Shown: positions 1 to 6,068 of the stretch, in pieces
Layout: the number at the start of each line of letters is the position of its first letter
Numbering within the stretch: the first letter of the stretch is position 1
Assembly (NCBI GenBank): GCA_017390245.1
Contig: JAFPCE010000090.1
Location: 1 to 6,068, forward strand
Length of the DNA: 6,068 bases
Source: Selenomonadaceae bacterium
GTDB lineage: Bacteria; Bacillota; Negativicutes; Selenomonadales; Selenomonadaceae
Reading direction: 5' to 3'
The notes under the pieces: model-generated
What the model saw: only the letters and a program-made list of their open reading frames with translations
Told to the model about the DNA's origin: nothing
Database searches by the model: none
Translations under genes and position numbers: made by a program

Positions 1-2595
1 ATATTAGCTAAGCACAATATAGAAGGCAAGATACATTCTAGTTCTATTGATGATGCTGAAAAGCAGATGGTTATCAAGGCGTTTAATGCTGCGAAGGCTA
101 AGCCTGCAGAGAGTGTAAAGAAGGCAGAAAAGCCACAGGCACCTAAGGCACAGCCTAAGCAGGAGCCAAAGGCTGCTCATAAGCCGGCAGAAAAACCTGC
201 GGAAAAACCTGCAAAGCCAACTCAGCCAAAAATCCAGGCTGGTGGCAAGGCTGAAGCAAAGCAGCCGCAGAAGCCTCAGCATAATGGCAAGGAGAAACAC
301 AATGGCCAGCACGACAGAAATGACCGTAACCAGAATGGCCACAATAATGGCGGTAATGGCGGCAATGACAGAAAGCATAATGGCGACAACAATAACGGCA
401 GCCGCCAGCATAATAATGGCTTCAACAATAACCGCAATGGTGAGAGAAATAACCGCCAGAATAACCAGGGTAATCAGAACCATAATGGCAGCCAGGGAAA
501 TCGTCCAAATAATAGCGGCCAGAATGTAAATAATAACCGTCATAATAACCAGGGCTTTAACAGCCAGGACAGACAGGAACGTCATGATCGTCAGGACCGC
601 CGTGAGCGCAACAATAATACTCGTATGGAGCAGAATGACCGCATGGAAAGAAACAACAATCGCAACAAGAACAATGGCAATGGCCGTGGTAATAACCGCA
701 ATAGCTTCAACAATGCCAATGGCTTTGGCGGCCGTGGCGGTAAAAATGACCGTAATGGCAAGGGCGGCAAGAATAACCGCAACAACCGCCAGAAGCAGCA
801 GCCACAGGCACCAAAGGTTGAGATTGCACGTCCTAAGAACATCAAGGTTGGGGAGTCCATCATCGTTAAGGATTTAGCCAGCAAGATGAGCTGCACTGCA
901 GCTGAAATTATCAAGAAGCTGATGCTGATGGGGGTTATGGCTACCATCAATCAGGAGATTGATTTTGATACTGCAGCACTGGTTGCATCCGAGTACGGTG
1001 TTAATGTTGAGGAGCTGCCACCAGAGGTAGATCCTACTCTGATTCCTGAGATTGAGGAAGATCCAAAGAACATGGTTCTCCGTCCGCCAGTAGTTACTGT
1101 TATGGGCCACGTTGACCATGGTAAGACCTCCCTGCTGGATGTTATCCGCAAGACCTCTGTATCTACTCATGAGGCTGGCGGTATTACCCAGCACATCGGT
1201 GCATATCAGGTTAACTGCCAGGGCAAGAAGATTGTCTTCCTGGATACTCCAGGTCATGAGGCCTTCACTGCTATGCGTGCCCGTGGTGCCTAGGTAACTG
1301 ATATTGCTATCCTGGTTGTAGCTGCAGATGATGGTGTAATGCCACAGACTGTAGAGGCTATTAACCATGCCAAGGACGCTAATGTGCCTATTATCGTTGC
1401 AGTTAACAAGATTGATAAGCCAGGTGCTAACCCAGAGAATGTTAAGAACGAGCTGATGGAGCATGGCCTGGTACCAGAGGCGTATGGCGGTGATACCATC
1501 ATGGTAGAGGTTTCTGCTAAGAAGAACCTCCATATTAACGACCTTCTGGAAATGGTACTTTTAGAGGCTGAAATGCTGGAGCTGAAGGCTAACCCTAAGT
1601 GTGATGCCCGTGGCGTTATCATTGAGGCAAAGCTGGATAAGGGCCGTGGTCCTGTTGCTACTGTTCTGGTACAGAATGGTACTCTCCATGTCGGTGATTC
1701 CATTATTGCTGGTACTACCTATGGTAAGGTACGTGCTATGCTGAATGATAAGGGTGAGAATGTTAAGAAGGCTGGTCCATCTGTACCAGTTGAGGTTCTT
1801 GGTCTCAATGATGTTCCTGCAGCAGGTGATGAGATGGCTGCACTGGAAGAGAAGCTTACCCGCAGCATTGCTGAGAAGCGTATTGAAAAACAGCGCAACG
1901 AGCTCATTCACTCCAAGAAGGTTTCCCTGGATGATCTCTTTAACCAGATCCAGGAAGGCCAGCTGAAGGAGCTGAATATCGTAGTTAAGGCTGACGTACA
2001 GGGCTCTGTAGAGGCATTAAACAGCTCTCTCCTGGGCCTGAACAAGAATGATGAGGTACGTGTACGTATCGTTCATTCTGGCGTAGGTGCAGTTAATGAG
2101 TCTGATGTAATGCTGGCTGCAGCTTCTAACGCTCTGGTTATTGCCTTTAATGTACGCCCAGATGCTAATGCTCGCCGCATTGCTGATACTGAGGAAATCG
2201 ATATCCGTACCTACCGTGTCATCTATGATGCACTGAATGATGTTAAGGATGCTATGAGCGGTATGCTGGATCCTAAGTACAAGGAGGTTCTCCAGGGCCG
2301 CGTAGAAATCCGCCAGGTTATGAAGTTCTCCAAGGCACTGGTTGCTGGTTCTTATGTACTGGAGGGCAAGATTTTCAACAACTCCAAGATTCGTATTGTC
2401 CGTGATAATATCGAAATCTTTGATGGTGAGTTAGATGGCCTCCGCCGCTTCAAGGATGATGTGAAGGAAGTTGCTGCAGGCTATGAGTGCGGTATTACTA
2501 TCCAGGACTTCAAGGATTTCCAGGAAGGCGATATCATTGAGGCTTATACCTTAGAAGAGGTAAAGACTGATATTAACGATTTAAACAAGGACTAA
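1..2595 (+). CDS. infB: Translation initiation factor IF-2, 5'-partial, with an in-frame TAG
   Basis: IF-2 is the GTPase that places fMet-tRNA on the 30S subunit and promotes 50S joining. The frame is open from base 1; the first residues (ILAKHNIEGKIHSSSIDD) match the end of the first IF2_N domain, so roughly 20-25 N-terminal residues lie upstream. Next come an Ala/Lys/Pro then Asn/Gly/Arg-rich linker (to about 798), the second IF2_N domain (about 841-1011), and the G domain with G1 GHVDHGKTS (1105-1131), G2 GGITQHIGAY, G3 DTPGH (1243-1257), G4 NKID (1405-1416) and G5 SAK (1513-1521). Domain II starts near 1603, domain III at LNIVVKADVQGS (1972), and the C-terminal fMet-tRNA-binding domain runs from about 2296 to 2565. 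The frame is broken only by TAG at 1291-1293, at a conserved Gln. Both halves are in the same frame, so this is a substitution, not a frameshift. An automatic caller would report two genes (ending at 1293, and 1339-2595). Identity is certain; whether full-length protein is made is not. Confidence 0.96.
280..798 (+). repeat. Low-complexity Asn/Gly/Arg-rich linker coding segment of infB
   Basis: This stretch of about 173 codons encodes an unstructured hydrophilic linker between the two IF2_N domains. By my count about 59 residues (one third) are Asn, with Gly, Arg, Gln, His and Asp making up most of the rest. Short units such as CATAATGGC and AATAACCGC recur imperfectly. It is preceded (about 91-279) by an Ala/Lys/Pro-rich part with a short tandem PAEKPAEKPAKP. 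IF-2 linkers are known to vary in length and composition between bacteria. The composition produces long spurious frames on both strands. Confidence 0.85.
1291..1293 (+). other. In-frame amber codon at a conserved Gln of IF-2
   Basis: The codons around it read CGT GGT GCC TAG GTA ACT GAT, giving R-G-A-*-V-T-D. IF-2 proteins, including that of E. coli (RARGAQATDI), have Gln at this position, just after the switch II region. CAG to TAG is one C-to-T change, and CAG appears to be the Gln codon used throughout this gene. A product ending here would lack G4, G5 and all tRNA- and ribosome-binding domains. A restart at the ATG at 1339 would lack G1-G3 and has no good Shine-Dalgarno. Neither fragment should work as IF-2. 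Confidence 0.97.
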
Positions 2596-2613
2596 AAACG
2601 GAGGGATTTCACT

Positions 2614-2982
2614 ATGGGTCAGCTTCGTATTGAAAAAATCCAGGAGCTCATGAAGCAGGAAATCAGCAAGATTATCCTGCAGGAGCTGAAGGATCCAAGA
2701 ATTGGCTTTGTAACAGTTACTCAGGTTGAGGTTAGCCGTGATCTGAGCCTGGCCAAGGTCTATATCAGCATTATGGGCAGCGAGGAGCAGATAGAGGGAA
2801 GCTGGAAGGGCCTGCAGAGCTCTCTGGGCTTTATCCGCCGCGAGGTGGGGCACCGTATCCGCCTGCGCATTACTCCGGAGCTGCGGTTTGTGCTGGACAA
2901 GTCTCTAGATTATAGTGATCATATCCAGAAGCTGCTTTTGCAAATCGAAAGAGATGAAAAGCAGCGGACTGAAGAAGAATAA
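2614..2982 (+). CDS. rbfA: 30S ribosome-binding factor RbfA
   Basis: RbfA is a small KH-fold protein that binds the 30S subunit near the 5' end of 16S rRNA and helps its late maturation, including in the cold. The 122-residue protein has the family's usual length. It shows the N-terminal helix pattern (RIEKIQELMKQEISKII), the LKDPRIGFVTVTQVEVSRDL strand segment, and the C-terminal signature PELRFVLDKSLDYSDHI. The tail is short and charged (ERDEKQRTEEE). The ATG is supported by GGAGGG at 2600-2605, eight bases upstream. It starts 18 nt after infB and is almost certainly translated from the same mRNA. No anomalies are seen. Confidence 0.96.
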   Translation: MGQLRIEKIQELMKQEISKIILQELKDPRIGFVTVTQVEVSRDLSLAKVYISIMGSEEQIEGSWKGLQSSLGFIRREVGHRIRLRITPELRFVLDKSLDYSDHIQKLLLQIERDEKQRTEEE

Positions 2983-3012
2983 GTTTAATAATAGCAATGA
3001 ATTGGTGAAGCT

Positions 3013-3975
3013 ATGAATATTACTTTACAGGAGGCAGGGGCAAAGCTTCTGTCTGCAGAAAAAATTATTATTACAGCTCATATCAATCCAGATGGTGATG
3101 CTCTAGGGTCTTCCCTAGGGCTTTATCATGTCTTAAAGGATATGGGGAAGTCAGTGGAGGTTATTATTGATGATGACCTGCCAGATGATTTTGACTTTCT
3201 GCCTGGCTATGAGCTGATAAAGAAGCCTGAAGCTGAGAAGTATGAGGCTGATTTGCTGGTGCTGCTGGATGTAAGCTATGATGAGCGCATTGGCAGGCTG
3301 CGGGAAAAATATCAGGGCACAGTACTGAATATCGACCATCATGGCACTAATAAGGGTGATGTGGATTATCTTTATCTGGATGCAGATAGAGCGGCTACAG
3401 CGGAGATTATATACCAGCTGGTGCAGGAGCTTAAGGTTAAGGTCAGCCAGGATATTGCTTACTGCCTTTATACTGGCATGACTACTGATACCGGCCATTT
3501 CCGTTACTCTAATACCAGTGCCTTTACTATGCGGGCTGCAGCAGCTATGCTGGAGGCCGGGGTGAAGGCAGAGGTGGTTTCTGAAGCACTGGAAAAGCGC
3601 AGCTACAAAGAAATCATCGACAGAGCTAAGGCTATGCTGACTATTGAGCAGTTTGCTAGTGGCCGTGTAGCAGGCATTTTTATTGACCTGCCACTCTATG
3701 AAAGTCTGGATACAACAGAAGGCTACATAGATGGCGTCCGGGTTTTGGCGGGTGTTGATGTGGCCATTCTGATGAAGGAAATAGAGCCAGGCGTCTGTCG
3801 TGTATCCATGCGCTCTAAGGGCGTGGATGTCAGCGTAATTGCAGCTTCCTTTGATGGGGGCGGACATATCAGGGCAGCAGGCTGTACCATTAAAAAGCCA
3901 CTGGCTGAGGCGAAAAAAATGCTGTTAGATAAGGTTATCAGCGTTATTGGCACTGAGCCACAGAAAGAGGCATGA
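3013..3975 (+). CDS. nrnA: DHH/DHHA1 phosphoesterase, NrnA-type oligoribonuclease / pAp phosphatase
   Basis: NrnA-type enzymes degrade 2-5 nt RNA fragments (nano-RNA) and dephosphorylate 3'-phosphoadenosine 5'-phosphate in the cytoplasm, using metal ions, usually manganese. The 320-residue protein has the DHH-domain metal ligands: AHINPDGDALG (H23, D27, D29), LLDVS (D86), IDHHGTN (D108, H109, H110) and TDTGHF (D159). The C-terminal DHHA1 substrate-binding motif GGGHIRAAG lies at 282-290. Length and motif order match Bacillus NrnA-like proteins. The ATG has only a weak GGTGA (3004-3008) four bases upstream, so translation may depend partly on coupling to rbfA, 30 nt away. Its place between rbfA and truB is common in Firmicutes. 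The exact substrate (nano-RNA, pAp, or a cyclic-dinucleotide product such as pApA) cannot be read from sequence. No key residue is missing. Confidence 0.9.
   Translation: MNITLQEAGAKLLSAEKIIITAHINPDGDALGSSLGLYHVLKDMGKSVEVIIDDDLPDDFDFLPGYELIKKPEAEKYEADLLVLLDVSYDERIGRLREKYQGTVLNIDHHGTNKGDVDYLYLDADRAATAEIIYQLVQELKVKVSQDIAYCLYTGMTTDTGHFRYSNTSAFTMRAAAAMLEAGVKAEVVSEALEKRSYKEIIDRAKAMLTIEQFASGRVAGIFIDLPLYESLDTTEGYIDGVRVLAGVDVAILMKEIEPGVCRVSMRSKGVDVSVIAASFDGGGHIRAAGCTIKKPLAEAKKMLLDKVISVIGTEPQKEA
3103..3118 (+). other. Intragenic hairpin in the 5' part of nrnA
   Basis: CTAGGG (3103-3108) and CCCTAG (3113-3118) form a perfect inverted repeat around a TCTT loop. Flanking bases extend the stem to nine pairs (3100-3121) with one G-U. 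It encodes part of the conserved ALGSSLGL metal-site segment, about 30 codons into nrnA. It has no downstream T-run, so it is not a terminator. It may be only a by-product of the symmetric LGSSLG peptide, although it uses CTA for both Leu codons. Confidence 0.5.
3965..3970 (+). promoter_or_regulatory. Ribosome binding site that sets the truB start
   Basis: AAGAGG at the very end of nrnA lies six bases before the ATG at 3977. This favours that ATG over the in-frame ATG at 3947, which would overlap nrnA and add ten residues (MALSHRKRHD) that are not typical of TruB. Confidence 0.6.
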
Positions 3976-3976
3976 T

Positions 3977-4879
3977 ATGGAGGGTTTCATTAATTTTCTG
4001 AAGCCGCCAGGCATGACATCTCATGATGCTGTGGGCTTTATCCGCAGGCTGTTTCAGGAAAAGCGTGTAGGCCATGCTGGTACCTTAGATCCGGGAGCGG
4101 CTGGAGTATTGCCAATTGCTGTGGGCAGGGCAACAGGGCTGATAGAATACCTTGATGCCGTTGGGAAAAGCTACAGAGCTGAGATGACCTTTGGCTTTGC
4201 GACAGATAGCGGTGATGATACTGGCAAGGTGGTGGAACGCTTAGATGAGTTCACCATGCCTGATGAAGCTCAGATTAGAGAGGTTCTGGCAAGCTTTACT
4301 GGGGAAATTACCCAGGTGCCGCCAGCCCATTCCGCTATAAAAATCAACGGCCGCAGAGCCTGCGATTTGCTTCGGGCAGGACAGCAGGTGGAAATACCAT
4401 CCCGGCAGGTGCAGATATATGAGCTAAAGCTGCTGCAGCTGCAGGGAAATACAGCCTTAATAGATGTAAAATGCTCTAAGGGGACTTATATCCGCAGTCT
4501 TTGCGCTGATATTGGCAGTGCATTGGGTATTCCTGCTACTATGTCCTTTCTAGTGCGAACCAGCGCAGGGGGATTTTCCCTGCAGCATAGTTACAGCGTT
4601 GAGGAGCTGAAGGACTTAGGAGAGAAAGGTGAGCTGGAGAGCATATTGCTGCCAGCTGATAAGGTAATCAGCCACATACCAGCCTATGAACTGGCACAAA
4701 ACAGGGTAAAGGCCTTTTGCAACGGGCTTTTAACACACGATAGAAGATATCAGGAAAAATATCAGCCACATAAGGATGTGCTTTTACGGGTATACAGCCA
4801 GGGAGAATTTATTGGCATAGGCAGATACTCCGTGGCACAGGGCGGTATTTTGCCAGATAAGGTTATGATAAACAGATAA
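3977..4879 (+). CDS. truB: tRNA pseudouridine(55) synthase TruB
   Basis: TruB converts U55 in the T-loop of most tRNAs to pseudouridine and also acts as a tRNA folding chaperone. From the ATG at 3977 the protein has 300 residues, the usual size. It opens with GFINFLKPPGMTSHDAV, followed by GHAGTLDPGAAGVLPIAVG, where D38 is the catalytic Asp. KSYRAEMTFGFATDSGDDTG lies at about 64-83, and PPAHSAIKINGRRACDLLRAG and CSKGTYIRSLCADIG (166-180) follow. The C-terminal part resembles the accessory (PUA-like) region in bacterial TruB. The start lies one base past the nrnA stop (TGATATG), implying translational coupling. The gene is the last of its operon, as a terminator follows directly. Confidence 0.96.
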   Translation: MEGFINFLKPPGMTSHDAVGFIRRLFQEKRVGHAGTLDPGAAGVLPIAVGRATGLIEYLDAVGKSYRAEMTFGFATDSGDDTGKVVERLDEFTMPDEAQIREVLASFTGEITQVPPAHSAIKINGRRACDLLRAGQQVEIPSRQVQIYELKLLQLQGNTALIDVKCSKGTYIRSLCADIGSALGIPATMSFLVRTSAGGFSLQHSYSVEELKDLGEKGELESILLPADKVISHIPAYELAQNRVKAFCNGLLTHDRRYQEKYQPHKDVLLRVYSQGEFIGIGRYSVAQGGILPDKVMINR

Positions 4880-4937
4880 AAATACAGGCAGTCTGCTTTC
4901 TTGAGGGGGATTTTGCAGACATGCCTGTATTTTTTTG
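4880..4937 (+). terminator. Intrinsic terminator after truB
   Basis: ATACAGGCA plus GTCTGC (4882-4896) pairs with GCAGAC plus TGCCTGTAT (4915-4930). One A bulges at 4921, the loop is 18 nt, and a T-run follows to 4936. The left arm is preceded by an A-run, so the hairpin could also end transcription from the other strand. It begins right at the truB stop codon and separates the translation operon from the permease/speD unit. Confidence 0.9.
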
Positions 4938-4957
4938 CAATTATTCCTTTTTATTGC

Positions 4958-5000
4958 TTTATACTTTTGTTTTGTTAGGTTATAATATAAGCTATATAAT
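4958..5000 (+). promoter_or_regulatory. Overlapping sigma-A-like promoters for the permease/speD unit
   Basis: The better candidate is TTGTTA (4972-4977), a 17-bp spacer, and a perfect TATAAT (4995-5000), predicting a start near 5007 and a leader of about 30 nt. A second perfect TATAAT at 4981-4986 has a weaker TTTATA at 4958-4963, also 17 bp away. The region is very AT-rich, so one of the two may be chance. The leader is too short for a riboswitch, and I see no clear operator repeat. Confidence 0.6.
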
Positions 5001-5024
5001 ACTGTAATTATGGATTGAAATAAC

Positions 5025-5033
5025 GTGGGGCGG
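5025..5033 (+). promoter_or_regulatory. Shine-Dalgarno-like GTGGGGCGG favouring a TTG start
   Basis: This G-rich stretch ends four bases before the TTG at 5038; its GTGGGG part ends seven bases before it. The alternative ATG at 5050 would be about 16 bases from it, too far, so TTG is the preferred start. The match to the consensus is imperfect. Confidence 0.5.
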
Positions 5034-5037
5034 TTTT

Positions 5038-5793
5038 TTGGACATTGAAATGTATATATTCGTGTGTGCAGCGGGCTTTCTGGCATCTTTTGTGGATGCA
5101 GCTGTTGGCGGTGGCGGCATGATTTCACTGCCGGCGCTGATGATGACAGGCATATCGCCTCTGCATGTGCTGGGAACCAATAAGATGTCAGCGGTTATGG
5201 GTGCTTTTGCCAGCTTTGTCACTTTTGTGAAATCCGGCAAGATGGATATCCAGCTGGTGAAAAAGCTGTTTCCCCTGTCAGTTATCGGTTCAGCTATTGG
5301 CGTATATACAGTTCAGCAGATTCCTTCAGCCTTTTTGCGTCCCTTGATTATTGTGATGCTTATCGCAGTGGTGCTGTATACCATTTTCAAGAAGGGCTGG
5401 GACAAGGAGGCCTTAGGGGCGGCTATAACTGGCAGAAAATTGATTATCAGCATGCTGGTGGCCCTGGTTATTGGCTTTTACGATGGCTTTTTTGGCCCAG
5501 GCACAGGCTCTTTTCTGTTATTTGCCTTTTTGATGATAGGCTTTGACTTTATTGGTGCTACAGCTGTGGCTAAGGCTTTAAATTTTGGCAGCAATATTTC
5601 TGCTACCATATTCTTTGCAGCCTGTGGTCTTATTGACTATACTATCGCCATTCCCATGGGCCTGGTGATGATTGTGGGGGCATGGTGTGGTGCAAGGTTT
5701 GCCATTGTAAAGGGCGTTAAGTATGTGAGACCGCTGTTTATCGTGGTGACTACCATTCTAATTGGCAAACAGCTAATGGATTTATTTAAATAA
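5038..5793 (+). CDS. TSUP (TauE/SafE) family membrane permease, YfcA-like
   Basis: TSUP proteins are inner-membrane carriers linked to export or uptake of sulfite, sulfoacetate and other small anions; most members have no proven substrate. The 251-residue product is very hydrophobic, with about eight or more membrane spans. It shows the family's two-fold repeat: GFLASFVDAAVGGGGMISLP (about 13-32, continuing to LGTNK at 45-49), echoed by GFYDGFFGPGTGSFLL (146-161, continuing to VAKALNF). This Gly-rich pattern with Asp and the TNK/AKA segments resembles E. coli YfcA. The start is TTG, chosen from the upstream G-rich site; starting at the ATG at 5050 would remove only four residues. It heads a new transcription unit, with speD 28 nt downstream. 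The substrate is unknown; proximity to speD hints at sulfur or SAM-related metabolism but proves nothing. Confidence 0.88.
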   Translation: MDIEMYIFVCAAGFLASFVDAAVGGGGMISLPALMMTGISPLHVLGTNKMSAVMGAFASFVTFVKSGKMDIQLVKKLFPLSVIGSAIGVYTVQQIPSAFLRPLIIVMLIAVVLYTIFKKGWDKEALGAAITGRKLIISMLVALVIGFYDGFFGPGTGSFLLFAFLMIGFDFIGATAVAKALNFGSNISATIFFAACGLIDYTIAIPMGLVMIVGAWCGARFAIVKGVKYVRPLFIVVTTILIGKQLMDLFK

Positions 5794-5805
5794 AATTTTA
5801 GATAT

Positions 5806-5811
5806 AGGGTG
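5806..5811 (+). promoter_or_regulatory. Shine-Dalgarno AGGGTG upstream of the speD TTG start
   Basis: AGGGTG ends ten bases before TTG at 5822. No ATG or GTG in the speD frame lies in the 28-nt gap after the permease stop. The GTG at 5811 is in another frame. Confidence 0.45.
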
Positions 5812-5821
5812 TGAGATCAGA

Positions 5822-6068
5822 TTGGAAGAGAAGTTAAAATTATATGGGTTTAACAACCTGACCAAATCACTGAGTTTTAATATTTATGATATTTGCTATG
5901 CAAAGTCAGCTAGAGAGCAGCAGGATTATATTAAGTACATTGATGACCAGTATAATTCTGAACGTCTGACTAAAATTTTATTTAAGGTTACGGAGATGAT
6001 TGGTGCTAAGGTGCTGAGCGTTTCCAAGCAGGACTACGACCCACAGGGGGCAAGTGTAACCTTTCTCA
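5822..6068 (+). CDS. speD: S-adenosylmethionine decarboxylase proenzyme, E. coli-type, 3'-partial
   Basis: SpeD decarboxylates S-adenosylmethionine to give the aminopropyl donor for spermidine-type polyamines. The proenzyme cleaves itself to create a pyruvoyl cofactor. The first 82 residues are present: from TTG they read (M)EEKLKLYGFNNLTKSLSFN, then IYDICYAK, a YIDDQYNSERLTKIL segment, and KQDYDPQGASVTFL. These match the start of the long E. coli SpeD (KLKLHGFNNLTKSLSF, IYDICYAK, RQDYEPQGASVTIL) closely, not the short archaeal/Bacillus SpeH form. The self-cleavage Ser lies beyond the window. The frame is open to the last base. TTG is taken as start because it aligns with the family N-terminus and no other start codon is available. 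It probably shares an mRNA with the permease; no terminator is seen in the 28-nt gap. Confidence 0.93.
   Translation, partial: MEEKLKLYGFNNLTKSLSFNIYDICYAKSAREQQDYIKYIDDQYNSERLTKILFKVTEMIGAKVLSVSKQDYDPQGASVTFL

Noticed and set aside
4..585. 193-codon open frame on the - strand encoding a highly hydrophobic protein
   Set aside because: It is the antisense of the Asn/Lys-rich infB linker: reverse-complemented AAT/AAC codons read as Ile/Val. It has no Shine-Dalgarno support or family resemblance.
1291..1293. Pyrrolysine insertion at the TAG
   Set aside because: The position is a conserved Gln one base change from CAG, and IF-2 has no known pyrrolysine. No pyl genes are in view.
874..1533. 219-codon - strand frame opposite the IF-2 G domain
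   Set aside because: It lies wholly within conserved infB, has no recognisable domain, and its composition follows from the sense codons.
1339..2595. Separate gene encoding only the C-terminal part of IF-2
   Set aside because: It would lack G1-G3, has no good ribosome binding site, and continues the same frame across the TAG. Known internal IF-2 starts lie in the N-terminal region, not in the G domain.
3151..3867. 238-codon - strand frame opposite nrnA
   Set aside because: It is the antisense of a clear DHH/DHHA1 gene, with no motif or start signal of its own.
3947..3976. Upstream ATG extending TruB by ten residues
   Set aside because: The extension overlaps the end of nrnA and is not TruB-like; the ATG at 3977 has a ribosome binding site and matches the family N-terminus.
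4880..4937. Riboswitch or attenuator upstream of the permease
   Set aside because: The hairpin directly follows the truB stop and lies upstream of both candidate promoters, so it ends the truB transcript and is not in the permease leader.
4784..5128. 114-codon - strand frame across the truB-permease intergenic region
   Set aside because: It runs through the terminator and promoter region and into both flanking genes, shows no domain, and no - strand ribosome binding site is evident.

Overview
The window looks like chromosomal housekeeping DNA from an anaerobic Firmicute. The gene order (infB-rbfA-nrnA-truB), the long Asn-rich IF-2 linker, a TSUP permease, and an E. coli-type SpeD that starts with TTG together suggest the Negativicutes (Selenomonas/Phascolarctobacterium-like). 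This placement comes from recalled protein similarity, not from a search. All genes are on the + strand. There is no sign of phage, insertion sequence, CRISPR or tRNA/rRNA.

Positions 1-4879 are the 3' part of the conserved translation/RNA-maintenance operon. It holds infB (5'-truncated by the window edge), rbfA, a DHH/DHHA1 phosphoesterase of the NrnA type, and truB. Gaps are 18, 30 and 1 nt, so the genes are probably co-transcribed. Products act in initiation (IF-2), 30S maturation (RbfA), nano-RNA/pAp turnover (NrnA) and tRNA psi55 formation (TruB). A strong intrinsic terminator follows truB directly; ribF, which often comes next, is absent.

Positions 4880-5037 are a 158-nt intergenic region with the terminator and one or two sigma-A-like promoters. 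A second transcription unit follows: a TauE/SafE (TSUP) membrane permease, then, 28 nt later, speD (S-adenosylmethionine decarboxylase proenzyme), cut by the window end. Both genes appear to start at TTG.

The striking feature is an in-frame TAG at 1291-1293 inside infB. It sits where IF-2 proteins have a conserved Gln (RGA-Q-VTD), between G motifs 3 and 4. The reading frame is otherwise intact on both sides and all GTPase and fMet-tRNA-binding motifs are present. IF-2 is essential, so this is a sequencing/assembly error, a rare variant in a mixed population, a suppressed nonsense mutation, or (least likely, but testable) reassignment of TAG to Gln. I see no undescribed multi-gene system here.
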